From: Ulva prolifera
Lineage: Eukaryota; Chlorophyta; Ulvophyceae; Ulvales; Ulvaceae
NCBI GenBank assembly: GCA_023078555.1
Contig: CM041199.1
Span: 8,127,315 to 8,191,314 of the forward strand
DNA: 64,000 bases
Direction: 5' to 3'
This document shows, in pieces, positions 10,945-23,181 of the stretch. The position numbers were made by a program, and so were the translations under genes. Under the pieces are notes generated by a model. It was not told the DNA's origin and made no database searches. It saw nothing but the letters and a program-made list of their open reading frames with translations. Position 1 is the first letter of the stretch. Each line of letters opens with the position of its first letter.

Positions 10945-13545
10945 GCTTGACGTGTCAAGCGAGAGCCCGCCACCCAAAAACACCGCAGCGTAAAACCATT
11001 GCGTTCACAGATCATCAAAGTCCTTCTATCTGGGCTGCTCTACTCGCAAGACGCATATCCTGTCTGAGGAGCCGCTGTACGCTCTGTCTGGAGGCTTGTG
11101 CATGGAGACATGTCGTCTGCGGATGCTATTTCAAGCACAGGTGTCGTAAGCTACACCAACCTGCTTCTCAGGCGTTGATCGTGCATCAAAGCATCAAGGC
11201 AGACTATGGCAGCATGTATGTTCAGCACGTTGTACAAAGCAGGCAGCTAAACCCTGCATCGGCTGAATTCACGGTGTGTGCATGCCTGTACTTGCGGCAC
11301 ATGACGCCACAGCCCCGAAACCCTGCGACTATGCACGGCGAAGAGGCCTTCAAGTGAGTGTGTGACGAGCAGAACAGATGGGCATACTTGTGTGCGACTG
11401 TCAAGCACCTGACAGCGATGTGTTGTTCAGCTACCGGATTTGTACGGGTTCACACGGGCTGATACGTCTTCATCCACTCAGCGAACTGTGAGTCACATTC
11501 AAGAGATGCCTCGTATGGGCTGCTGCTTACTGTGCATGGATCCCGAAGAGCTGAATTACCACGTGTAGGTAATTGATCAATTGTATGTCAGATTGCTCAA
11601 ACTCAACATGCTGTATGTTGCGGTAATCGGCTTTGCCGGATTTGAAACCATCACGAATTAAGAAAGTCTACATTTCACTTCCTTTACGGCATTTGTAGCC
11701 CTGCCAAGTGATCTGCCTGTGAAGATTCCACTGACGAACAGGCCCGGCCCACGGATCCTTACACTTCCTTCAGCCGGTGTAGGTCATGTAGAGCTGCAGA
11801 ATCTCGAGCATGAGTCGAACTGGGAGTGTGACGCTGGCCATTGTGTATGCAACACTGCCAGCAGTAGATCATGCCTTCAGTTAGAGTTGTGCTTTCTCCG
11901 CCGTTATCGCACAATCATGCCTGCTGCCAAGATAACAGCGCGAGGTAGCTGCAGCACTCATCATCATTCGCAAGGCTGCAACAAGCACACACCCCATCTA
12001 TCGCAATTTGATATTTAAAGGACTGGCCCATCACGACGAAATCATCGTGTTTGCACTTGGCCAAGAGCATATGGCATCCGAGGTTACTATGCCTCAACAC
12101 CGGTCTGTGGTACAGACTGGCAGTGATTTTGAATTCTGCACATTCCGACACTGCAATGAGCATGAATCGCATGCAATAGAAGACCATACGACAATGCTCG
12201 GGCTGGAAACGAGATGTTGTAAGCCAAGCCAAACAATGCGCATTTGAAGCCATGCATGATTTGCAGCAAATGCACGATGAGGCTACAACTGTTCAAGGGC
12301 TCGCGATCGCCAACACATGCAGAAGACTGTCTAATGTGAGGTGGCTCACTCGAGGAGACTGGCGTCAGAAATTGCACACGGACCTGACCAGAGCAGTGAT
12401 TCGCAAAACAACACAGACCCACAGCCTGGCACGTCGCCGTATGCACCCCTAATCTCCCTGGCGCATGCATGTGTACCATGCAAGCATACACGACCAGCCC
12501 CGGTAACAAGCATTGTCCATGGCCCCGCGCCGCGCCATTCCGATCAGGATTATCGGCTACTGAGGCCCCTGGGGGGTGCATGCATTCACGCGTGGCAGCC
12601 ATTGGTGCAGACAGTCTACGACTTCATTTCATCAGCCAAATGTACCACAGGGGACTCGCTGGTGAACCGAATCCAGCAGCACGCACACCTCTGGCCAGGG
12701 TGTGCCGGGTCTGCCACCCGCCTCTGCCCCACCCAGAGGCAAATGCATGCACCCATGCATGCCGGCCATCCATCCCCGAACCAGTACGCCCACCCACGAG
12801 CACGCCGTCTCGATTTCTATGCTCCCCCCCAGCTCACGCACAGCGGCATGCATCGACGCCCCTCACAACACGCTTAGCCAAGGCGGCCAAAACCGCCGCT
12901 GTGCTGCCGCCCGACACACGCATGTTGCCCATGCATACTGGAGAGCTTCACATATGGGCTGTGCGTTCAGGCAGAACGCCCACGGACGGTGTTGCGCATT
13001 TGTCGCGCCCATGTAGGACGCAACGCGCCGCCATGAACACCTGCTTGATGCCTACATCATACAACGCCGCTGCTGGGCCCAGCGTGAGCGGTCACTGTGG
13101 AGGGAGAGGCAGCGTGCTGTGCGTGCTGTGCGCCGGCCCAGCTGTGGGGGGAGTTACGGCAGCTCGCTGCCATTGAAGCAGAGTTGAGCAAGCTGGACAG
13201 AGATGGGCGCTGCTGCATCGTGCTGGCGTCTTGTGGGGAGCCCTGGCATTGGAAAGAGACGACGTGCGAGCGTGGCGACATCCCCCTGAGTCCGCATTCC
13301 GCCGCAATTTTGCCGGCTTCTCCCTGCGTTGAGCTTGGAATGGTGTTCCCTGTGCCACGCATGGCAGCCCCTCCCACCCCTCTCATTATCTCAGACCGTA
13401 GCCCTGCATCACAGCACCTGCAGAAGACCGGCACAAAGTCCACGCCCCCGCTCCCGCCTCCCCTCCTCGCCCCCGCCTCCGCATGCACCCAGAGCAAACG
13501 CTCATGTGGCCGCAGTAGGCGGCCGACGCGCTAACGGTGGCGGTG
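10945..13545. other. Intergenic, no gene recognised
   Basis: About 2.6 kb with overlapping frames on both strands, especially 12.4-13.5 kb. These are rich in Cys, His and Pro and without domain features. GCATGC is frequent. Nothing can be supported. Confidence 0.35.
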
Positions 13546-15313
13546 TCACGAACTTCGCGTGTCGCCCGACTTTTCCGCGGACTCGCGGCCCCCCCCCGCC
13601 GAGCCGCTCGCGGCAGCGTCGGCGGCTTGGCGCGCAGCGTCCGTCGGGTCCCCGTGGGTTTCCCGCCACTTCTGCGCCTCGTCTGGGTGCTCCTCATCGA
13701 GCCGCTCCTTGGCGCGGTAGACCTTGGACAGCAGGTAGTGTGACGTCTTGGTGTTGGCCTTGAAAAGGTGCTGGTATTTCTACATTGGCGTCAGCGTTTG
13801 AGAAACAAGGACCGAGGGTTGATGACGTCTTGGTGTTTGCGTTGAAGAGGTGCTGATATTTGCGCATAGGCCTCAGCATGCGTGCAGCATGGAGCAAGGT
13901 GTTCATGCACAGCACATCAGCATTAGATACGAAAAAAAGAAAAAAAAATCCATACTGGACAATGCATACGTTGAGATGCATCGTGGATAATACCCAAGCA
14001 CAGGATCCTGTGCAGGAGTGGATCCTGGACCAGGTGGTTTGAGGCACTGCTGTGGTAGTCGGGGCCGATCACACAGATATGAGCGTGTTCGTCGGGTCTA
14101 GTGTTGGTAGTGCTGCCCACACAAACCAACGACATGATGTGAGGTTGTCTTGAGTGATGCGTAACCGAGGACGGCCGCCAGCCCTGCAGGTCCAGCGCTG
14201 CCCGTCTCGATACAGGCGAGTCTGGTGCAGACTGTTTGCAAGTGTCGGGGCGGTCGTCATATCCAAGATATAGAGGTTGTGGCCACGGCGTGCGCAGCGC
14301 GGCAGAAGCATGGAGATAGTGGAAGGGGGTTTCCATACGGGGATACTATGGTGAGGTTCAAGATTGACGTGATAGATCGGTGCAGCATGTGATCAAATCA
14401 GCAGGAAAGTGCGCTGGTTTACTGGCTGCTGCTCGATGTGATGGTCGAACAGCACTCAGAAGCCTGACGAAAGAGCCCTGGGTACAACTGCAGCTTACTG
14501 CAGGTGAAATTTTATCATGAATCTCAGCAACGATGAACACGAAAAGCTGAGAGCCCATGCTGCAGCACACAGTAGATTGTCCACAACCAATGTGTGTACC
14601 TGAGAATTGTTGATGCACAGCAGGCGACTCAACATGTCAACACATGGACCAAAGGAAATCGAACCTTCTCCACGACATCCCATGCAGATCCTGCCTCGAC
14701 ACCCAGGATTTGTCGTGCCTCGTCAAGGCTGATTCCTGACCTGCCAGCAGCTTTCTTGAGAGCCTCTGCGCCTCCGGCTTTCTGACCATCTGCATACAGG
14801 CAGCAGAAGTCAGCAGAGTGTAGAGCCTGAAAGACTTCTGCAACTAATTTGCAGTGATCACAGCGCTACAATACAGGAATACGCCGGGAGGGTATGGTGA
14901 AACGAGTGCACCACAGCATTCACATGTTTCCCGACACAGCCTGTGGCGTACAAGTCGGGGGCGGCCAATTGCATCGGACAGCATACTTGACATTGCATCA
15001 CAACAATTGCGAATGATCGCCGCAACTAGAGCAAATGCTATAGGCAGGTGGAACCGGCAGCCACGGTCACGGCGTGGGAATGCAGCCATGTGCATAAGCA
15101 AACGAAACACAGATTACACTGAAGACAGCGAATCTTGATTGCTTGACATTTCTAGAAAGCAGACGAGTCTTGCGGAATACAGGGCCTCGCGCCAACATTC
15201 TGGAAGTGGGTGTGCGTACTCGCAAGCGCTTGTTGGTATGCTTGAGCAGCGGCCCGGAGGACCATGGCCCCGCCGGACAGCAGTAGCTGTGCTACAATTC
15301 TTGATGCCTGCAT
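13546..15313 (-). CDS. Mitochondrial import motor subunit PAM16/TIM16
   Basis: PAM16 is the J-like partner that holds PAM18 at the TIM23 channel on the matrix side of the inner membrane and restrains Hsp70 stimulation. Three minus-strand exons, 15313-15220, 14789-14665 and 13779-13546, join in phases 1 and 0 to give 150 residues. Exon 1 encodes the hydrophobic N-terminus typical of the family (ASRIVAQLLLSGGAMVLRA, then AYQQALAN). Exon 2 begins the degenerate J domain (ISLDEARQILGVE). Exon 3 continues with KYQHLFKANTKTSHYLLSKV and YRAKERLDEE. As in all TIM16 proteins, the HPD motif of true J proteins is absent: KANTKT occupies the loop. A Gly/Ala/Ser-rich tail ends GDTRSS-stop. Exon 3 is far GC-richer than exons 1 and 2. 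The acceptor of exon 3 is preceded by a decayed duplicate of itself. Confidence 0.92.
13741..13905. repeat. 82-bp tandem duplication over the PAM16 exon 3 acceptor
   Basis: The 39 bases 13741-13779, which are the start of PAM16 exon 3, recur with few changes at 13823-13861, offset by 82. Similarity continues into the flanking intron (CATTGGCGTCAGC against CATAGGCCTCAGC). The outer copy still encodes KYQHLFNANTKTS. On the coding strand its acceptor position reads GCGC instead of GTAG. Confidence 0.85.
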
Positions 15314-15989
15314 AGATACAAATTGAAAATATGTGCCGTGCGAAATCAGCTCTGCATATACGCCAGCACACAGAAACAGCAGATGGCGCACCATCTCCCC
15401 TCCTCCTGCACGCTGGGCTTGCGACTGCGGCACAAAGAGAATAATCAGTGACCTTGAATACAGCTCTTTTGACTGCTCACAGAAAACAGCTGTCCGTTTC
15501 TGTCCTGCTCAACTTGATAAAACGTGATGGTGCCGCGACGGAGACCACAGCTCAGATTAATATGTAGATTTGGAAACAAGATTTCTTAACTTCGCAGGTT
15601 CAGGCACAGTTTGTGCTGCTTTGACATGTGCATCTGAATATAGGTGGAAAGATCTCGCCAAAGAAGCATAGGGCGCCATGGCGCGGGTGCGTACTCAAGT
15701 GGATGTCTCACGCACAGTCGCGTTGCCAGGAGCGGCCGCAACACCCGGACTTGCGCCAGGCCTTCGCTGCACAGGATAATGTGCTCTGCTCTTCGGCTAT
15801 CTTTTCTTTTTTTGCTTGCGTGGTGTAATCGTCAACACCTTCCCAGCACGACCAACTGTTTGACTTTCCCCGAGTAATCTGATTCGATTTGCAGAAGCCC
15901 ACTCTACCGAGAGCCTTGCGATCCCTTTTTAGATCTGTATATCTCTGCATGTAGAGACGAGGCGTCCTGCGCAAAATCGGCTCGTCGTC
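15314..15989. other. Shared divergent promoter region, PAM16 and POT transporter
   Basis: The starts of PAM16 (minus) and the POT transporter (plus) face away from each other across 676 bases, so both promoters should lie here. No TATA-like or other motif can be assigned with confidence. Confidence 0.4.
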
Positions 15990-18900
15990 ATGTCGGACAC
16001 TCAAGTCCTCCTGGACGAAGGGACTTCGCGTCCACGGAAGTCCAAACTACTCACCGTTTGTCCTTACATCTTAGGTAGGCTTGCTGTACCTTGCGGTCAT
16101 CTCGTGTCCGGAATTCGCAGGAGAAGTCTTCTACAGCATGTGACCATCGTGCGGGACAAGATTTGGACTGAGTATTGAACCGGTCCAAGCAAACAGTCAA
16201 TATCCAAGTTTGATTACTGATCACATGAACGGCTGCTCGGTGGTCTCTATCCGATTAGCTCACATGCGGTGTCTCTTCTTTTTGCAGCAGTGAGCTGCTG
16301 TCTGCATTGCAGGAAATGAGTTCTGCGAACGCCTGGCATTTTATGGGATCTCTACGAACCTGGTCATCTATCTAGAGTCTGTCATGAAGCTCAGCGCCGG
16401 CGCATCCAGTATACAGACCAGCCTCTTCTCGGGAACATGCTATGCGACCCCTCTCCTTGGGGCCTGGCTTGCTGATGGCTATTGGGGACGTTACAGGACG
16501 ATCATGGTCTTCTCAATGATTTATGCTGTGGTGCGTAGGATGTTCTGCCATGCTCCGTTTGTTACACCTTTTCACACTTCTGCAATGCTGGCAACTAGTT
16601 GCACTCTCGAATCACATCAAGCATGCGGTAGTTCGTGGCTCCTACCGAATCACGGTGGCAGCATCTACGGACATTATGTACATGGTGCTGTCACCATGTT
16701 TCGTAGTGAAGTGGCCATGCCCACGAAATTTCCCCTTCTTGGGGCTCCCAGTGTGTCAGCATGCCACCAGGCACAACCCGCACATACATCACCATTCATC
16801 TGCACTGCACACGAACCACACGTTTGTACCTGCCATGTGATAAGCACTGTATATATCTCTTAATTCGTAGCAATTCTTTCGTTGAGGCAACCTTAAGGGC
16901 ATGATTGTGAGGCCTATTTCAGAGTCACCTGCCGCAAACTTCGCGGACGTTGCAATGCTGAGGTGCCACTACAACTTACATGCACATGCTGCTTTATGCA
17001 CCATCAAATAAGTCCCCATCGTGGTCAGGTCCGCTTCTCTCGCCAAAATCCCAAATCCCGAGGCGGCAGACCTGTGTACACAACCAGACACACTCGCCTC
17101 GACCCGCCCCAACAAATCCCTCATCATGCACTCCCGCTGCTCACAGGGAAGCGTATGGCCTGACTGACACGACGAGCTCGAGCTTCAACGCTGCGCATAT
17201 CCGGGGGCCAAGGCTTTGTGGCAGTGCATGCTTGAACACATGCAGGGCATGGCGCTGCTTGCGGCAACGTCGCTTGTGCCGGCGCTGAGCCCGCAAGACG
17301 GCGCAACCCCGACCATCGGCCAGCTGACGCTGCTCTACTGCGCGCTCTATGTCGTCGCCCTCGGCACGGGCGGTATCAAGCCCAACGTCAGTGCCTTTGG
17401 CGCGGACCAGTTTGACGACAAAAGCCGCGTTGAGCGCCGCGAGAAGCAGTCGTTCTTCAACTGGTTCTACTTCTCCATCAACGTCGGTTCATTGATCGCG
17501 TGCACTGTCATCGTCTGGATCCAGGCGCGGCCCCGCCCCCCAAAACCGAGTGCCTGGCAGTTTGGTTTCGTGCTCTCCCATGCTGTAGCCGGTACACTCG
17601 GAACCTGGCTGGCCCCCGGCGCAACCGACCTTCAGGAAGCAGAACTTTAGGTGGTTGCGTGTTTTCCAGTCTAAGATCGGCCCTCTGATTCAGCACATGT
17701 CGGCTGGCCGTCCCATCGCGCATCCCGCTCCCCCATGTACATGCCCGACTCGTTGCGGAACCTCGCCCCGAAGCGGCATCTAGCCCACGAGTGCATGCTC
17801 ACATGGCCATGCCTGCGCCGCTGTCAACACCTCTGGAACGCGCATGTAGCTCAGAGCTGCTCCCACCTATCCCTTCGGCGTGTCTGGATCAATGGCGGCT
17901 TCAGTTATGTGTGTCAGTTTGTGTAGGGCTGGAGCTGGGGCATCGGGTTTGCCATCCCGGCGGTCGCAATGCTTCTCGCTGTCGTCATCTTTGTCGCCGG
18001 CCATGGCCGCTACAAGCACGAGCAACCGACGGGGTCGCCGCTTGAGCGCGTCGCCGACATCACCTGGCACGCTTGTGGCCACTGTGCGCGCCGGTGGCTG
18101 TGCTTCGGCGGGCGGCCGGAGGACGCCCCTATGCCCCGTGCCTCTCAGGTTTGAATCCATCCACCCCCCCCCCCCCCCCCCCCCCCCCCCCCACCCCCTG
18201 GTGCTCTCTGTGTATGACGCATCAGTCACGCAGTCTCCTCTGTATGCAAAGCATGGGCCCAAATGTAACTGGTGCGTGCGCTGGGGCGGCCTCTGGGGGC
18301 AGCAGCAGCGTCAGTGCGCGTGACTTCATCTCCGTGGCAAGGCTGGGAACTGCGGGACGCTAGCATCATACATTGTGTGTCCACAGAGGCAGGGCGTATG
18401 ATGAAGCTTCCGCGTGGAATCAGAAAATTATTTCCTGAGACGATTGCAGGACAACGCGTGGCTGCTGTAGGCATGGGGCTGTCGGCATGGGGTGTTCATT
18501 CGTGTTGGGTCGCCTTGCAGCATTTTCAGGGCTGCCATCCAGATATTAGACCTGAATATCTAGAGTTGTTCTATGTGATCGGGCCCGATGACCCAAACTG
18601 GTGTGCGTAGCACCTTGGCACGTGGCGCAATCCAGCGCCACAGCAGCGAATGCTGCTGCCATGCGTGCACACTGTTGACTTCGGCCGGGGCAGGCACGGG
18701 TGCAGAGAAACGCAAGCGGATCTCTCGTCACGGACGCTGCGCATTGTAAACAAACACCTTCACTCCAAGGTTCAGGGTGCAGATACAAACAATAATGAAT
18801 GATAGGATATTTCACAAGGTCGTTGTGGGGCGGGTGCAGGAGGAGGAGATCTTCACCGGCGCGTTGGCGAGCGCGCAGGCTACCGCGCCGGATGCGCTCG

Positions 18901-19457
18901 ACCTCGCGGGTGGGGCGCGCGGGTACACGCGCGACCAGGTCGACGAGGTGCGCATGGTGCTGCGCCTCGGGCCCATCCTCGTCCTCAGCGTCGCCTACTG
19001 GACGATCTACACGCAGATGGCCTCCGTCTTTGTGCTACAGGTGTGCCGCCCCCTCGGCCGCTGCCATGCTGCACAGCTGCGGTGGCTTCGGGCGAGGCCG
19101 GGGCTTACACGAGGGTGTGTGGGTTTGTGCGCTGCTCGACCCGGCCGGCGCATGCGTGCAGGGGCGGCACATGGATACGACGGTATCCTTCGGCGGCCGC
19201 GCGTCGTTCAGCATCCCGCCCGCGTCGATGGCGCTCTTCGACACGCTCTCCATCATCATCCTCATCCCGATTTACGACGGCATCGTGCACCCCATCATGA
19301 AGCGCCTGCGCTGCGACCTCACGATGCTGCAGCGCATCGGCTGGGGCTTCCTCGTGGCCACGGCGGCGATGGTCGTCGCCGGCGCCGTCGAGGCCCGCCG
19401 CCTCGCTGCACTCACCGCCGACCCCCCCTCCAACATCCCCATCTCCCACCAGGCACG

Positions 19458-19498
<41 letters not shown>

Positions 19499-21305
19499 TC
19501 TATTTCCTTTGCATCACTGTGCTGCTGCATCTGGCAGGGCGGCACTTGACCACCTGTGTTTTGGCGGCTGACAAGGCGGACGCCGCTGCCCTCGGCAGTC
19601 GTGATAGCCGATTGGGTAATACTTGATGAAGGGGTCGTGCGGTGCAGATCCTGCAGTACACGCTGGTCGGCACGTCAGAGGTGCTGGCGTCCATTGGCCA
19701 GATCGAGTTCTTCTACGACCAGGTGCGCTCTCCCCCGATTTTTCCGTGGCCCCCCTCAATGGGCCGTGCTGTGCCCCACCGGCAGTATATGAGCAACCCA
19801 TGAGCCCCTCTCTCCCACTACAATGGGCCGTGCTGTGCCCCACTGGCAGCGTATGAGCAACCCAGAAACTACCATGCCATGTGGCTGTTCTGTCAATTAT
19901 TTGTAATATGTATTTATTTTGACTGTTACTGTTATTTTTTATTCTTGTTTTCTGCATGAGTCGGGCTTCCAATAACAGGAAGCTCAAGCCAGAGCTGCTG
20001 TGGAGCAGCGCTGCTGCGTCATCCGCTTCAGCCGCACACGCTGATCCGCTACTCCAGAGCACACAGCATCTGCGATGGTGCTGGATCCATGCGTGCACGT
20101 CGTCCTCCACACTGCCGCCGACCCCCTGCCAGCATGCCTGACCGCGTACATGCACGCCCCCGCTGCGTGCCAGGAGCTGCATCACTGTTGCGCCTGTGGC
20201 CACACCGGGCATCTTCCCACACGGCCCTCTTCCCACCTCTGCTCGCATCAGCTTCGTCAAACTGCTGCCACAAGTTTATTGCATGCGCAATGTCTCACCT
20301 TCCGGCAGGTGGTCTCAATGATTCGGAGTTCTCCAGGTCGGAATAGGATATGGCCGGTGTGTTAGTTTTACTGTTGTTGTTGAACAAAACTTCCGCACGC
20401 AAGTTCACTTGACACATGCGCCGCCCGCGGCAGCGACCCCACGTCTTTGCCACTGCAGGCCCCCGACGTGATGCGCTCCTGCTGCGGCGCGCTGTCCCTC
20501 CTCACCACCGCGCTCGGCGGCTACCTCTCCGCCTTCCTCATGGCCGCCGTGACCTCGTCCACGCACTGGCTTGATGACCTCGACAACCCCGCGACCGCGC
20601 GCCTCGACCTCTACTTCTACCTCCTGGCTGGCTTCATGCTCGCCGCGACGCTCGTGTTTGTGGGCATCTCGACGCGCTACCAATACAAGACCGTGCGCCA
20701 CCGCGCGCCGCTGCCGCTCATTGGCGGCCAGCAGAGCCATGCGGTGATGCAGCAGCTGCCGCCCGGCGCACGTGCGATCTCTTCCTTCCGGCCTATCCAC
20801 GGCACCCGTGTGCTCTGCTTGCTGCGGCGACGCCGCACTGCGGTACCGCCGCAGCTGGTGTTCCGCCGCGTGAATTGTGCATACCTGTTCCTGTTCTGGT
20901 GACCCCGAATCTTCAGGACCGCCCCGTCGCCGTCTCTATGACGCCTCCGCAGCGGGTTTCCGCCTCGTTGATCTGACTGCGTCGTGTGATCCTGCGTCGT
21001 GTGATCCTGCGCCACCGCGATCTTCTGCTATGGAGCACACTGTGCTGTACGCCCACTGAGGAAGCCACGGCGTGGGCGTCCGCCGTGCCCCGCGCTAAAT
21101 GCCAGCCAACACAAGGCATTGATGACACAAGGGCTTCATGCGTGCAGAGGCCGGCGGCGGCCCGACGCAGGCGATCAACATCGGCGGGGTGCGCCCGGGG
21201 TACGGCTACCAGTTCTCCGGCACCCCAAGCAGCGACGTCGGGCCGTACGGCCGCTCCGTGACTTACATGCCGCAGACGCCGGTGATGCCGCCCAACTTCC
21301 GGTAG
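15990..21305 (+). CDS. POT/NPF (NRT1/PTR family) proton-coupled transporter
   Basis: Proton-coupled symporter of the major facilitator superfamily, for di/tripeptides or nitrate; substrate cannot be read from sequence. Nine exons: 15990-16074, 16313-16530, 17246-17524, 17927-18148, 18840-19040, 19162-19452, 19648-19722, 20459-20771, 21148-21305. They give one frame of 613 residues, normal for the family. Family motifs: NEFCERLAFYG (the ExxER-type proton-coupling motif of TM1), GTGGIKPNVSAFGADQF, FFNWFYFSINVGS, then GWSWGIGFAIP, YTQMASVFVLQ, and IGQIEFFYDQAPDVMRS near the end. The plasma membrane is the usual site. Introns 3 and 6 appear to start with GC (CAG|GCGCGG and CAG|GCACGC). Introns 4 and 6 hold long poly-C tracts. 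Exons 1-2 have moderate third-position GC; exons 3-9 are extremely GC-rich. The donor of exon 8 has an alternative nearby, so a few residues before the tail are uncertain. Confidence 0.92.
18164..18192 (+). repeat. Poly-C tract in transporter intron 4
   Basis: About 29 consecutive C on the coding strand, some 15 bases after the donor of exon 4. The template strand is therefore a long G run. Confidence 0.95.
18505..18596 (+). mobile_element. 92-bp MITE-like element, copy 1
   Basis: Bounded by TTGGGTCG and its complement (ATGACCCAA) and lying inside transporter intron 4. It matches 30053-30145 in the opposite orientation over its whole length: CTGCCA, then ATTAGACCTGAATAT, and GGGCCCGA near the far end. 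Equal length with matching inverted ends points to a short non-autonomous DNA transposon. No coding capacity. Confidence 0.75.
19459..19495 (+). repeat. Poly-C tract in transporter intron 6
   Basis: About 37 consecutive C on the coding strand, a few bases after an apparent GC donor. Length in the source DNA is likely to vary. Confidence 0.95.
19758..19864. repeat. Tandem duplication in transporter intron 7
   Basis: A 43-bp segment beginning AATGGGCCGTGCTGTGCCCC occurs twice, 64 bases apart, with about two differences. Confidence 0.9.
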
Positions 21306-23181
21306 CTCCCCCGGCGTGTGGTGGCCGGGGGAGCCGCGGCGCTTCAGCTGCCGCGGCGCCGCATTTGTCCGGAGCCTACCAGGCGGTGCAATTGTCATGG
21401 CGCCGCGCCTATGCGAGGATGGAGGCTGGTGTGGAGGCGAGTGCTGGATAGGGCGAGAATTCCCGCGGACGTGTGCTGTGAGGTGTTGTTGTAAGGATGA
21501 ATAGGGCGGTTGGTGGGAGAGGGACCGGGTAATTTGTGTTCTCAGATAGGCCCGCATCTGCTGCTAGCAGAGTGTCCGCGGCTTGTTGACATGCGGCGCG
21601 ATTTTACGGTTGGAGGGGTGGGGGTCTCTCATTGTGGCGGAAGCTTTGCGAAGGTATATTCATGTAGTCAGTATTGTCCATGGCATCGCTGGCCACGAGA
21701 GGACGGAGGTGCTGCGTCACCTGAACCGCTGCTGATGCAGGCTGCCATGGGGGCTACAAACCGTTGCTCCTGTGGGCTGAGATGGAACTGCCGATTAAGA
21801 CCTGCCGAGTTTGTGGATGGGCCCCGCAGCCATTGAGCAGTCATTGGCAAACCATGGCAGGAACAGCTGTATACACTCGATTGGAGTGCAGAGGTATGAT
21901 AGAGTGAAAGTTGAGAGACAGATGGTGACTGCGGTTGAGCATGCTACAGGTTGATGTGCAGTGGCCGCGTTGGAGAGTTTTGAGGCCCGAACAGTAAAAT
22001 CGATACAATGCTACTGCGTGAGTACAGCGCAAGACTTACCCAGCGGGTGCGATCTCCTCACGGTTGAAGCACTTGTGATGTATGGCAGGTGCTGATCAGG
22101 ACCTTGAGCAGGGGGTGCATTCGCCTGTTGCATTCGGGATCAATCAATTCTGATGGTACGGATGCATAGCAGCCATCATCAGGGCGCACGGGGTGTTGAG
22201 CATATCATGTACAGCGTTGATGTCATTCTGTTGGCGAGACTGGCTTCGCTGTGATGTTATTCCGTCCTTGACTCAGTTAGATTATGACCCATTGAGATAT
22301 CAAGGGTTTCAGAAGTTGAAGGGACTGGTACATCTTTGTGATTGAACTACAGGCCTCATTCTGGAGCCTATGAACACACATGTACTGTCTTAAAGCTTCG
22401 GACATTACTTGTAAACCTCTTCTCCCTTTTCCACAGCCCTCTGAATTGTGTCTTCTGAGCCTAGCTGCTCCAATACTACATATCACTTCGTGCAGCCACA
22501 ATTGGTCGCCACATCGAGCATGTCCAAGGTGCGGACGCGGGCTCACAGCACAGCAGGAAACGGCGATACAGGCCAGCTCGGGATTCTGCGAGGCCAATGT
22601 GTTGCCCGTGCTGGTTGACATGATTGCGCAACCTGGGGCAGACATCAGCAATTCAGCGAGCTTTGCTCGAACGAATCCCACCGCATATCTCCCCATGGAG
22701 GCAAAGAGTTGTGTTCACCACGTTCTCGGCGATTTTTGCCTCAGATGTATGCACATTGTGTAGCGCTACGACTCGACCGCTAGCAAATTGGTCTGCAGCC
22801 TGCACGCAGGCGACCCGTGCTTGCACATTGCGACAGCAGGCTGATCTGTGCTGCAACAATCCAGAGATCGGGGAGGTATAACATCATCTCGCAAGGATAA
22901 TATGCTGCTGCTGCAGCACGCAGCGCTGGGGACGGGTCAATGTATGTTCCGCACGCTGGCCACAAAGCCGGTGCCGCTAGTAGCCATCAATGGCCTGCTG
23001 GTTGTTGCAGTGCTGCACGTGGGATGAAGGCATCGACTTCATTGCCGAAGTAATCTACGAGGTGTGATTACGTACGGTACCTTTGGTGTCTGATAGTTTT
23101 GCCCCGTAGCTCCCGCACCGCTGCCATCCGCGTCACAGGGGCAGCCGCGAACGCCATTTCAAACGGTAAAGCGCTTTCGAT
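21306..23181. other. Intergenic between transporter and aminopeptidase
   Basis: Holds the 3' flank of the transporter and the promoter of the aminopeptidase. TGTAA, the usual chlorophyte polyadenylation signal, occurs near 21488. Frames on both strands at 22.4-22.9 kb look faintly like helical-repeat protein but could not be supported. Confidence 0.4.

Noticed and set aside
13097-13534. Plus-strand frame with a plausible segment (WGELRQLAAIEAELSKLD)
   Set aside because: It ends in low-complexity Pro/Cys sequence, has no splice support and no family match, and the neighbouring real gene is on the other strand.
22380-22965. Frames on both strands resembling armadillo/HEAT helices (plus: ANVLPVLVDMIAQPG; minus: AKLAELLMSAPG)
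   Set aside because: The two readings mirror each other, no consistent splice joins were found, and neither extends into a recognisable repeat array.
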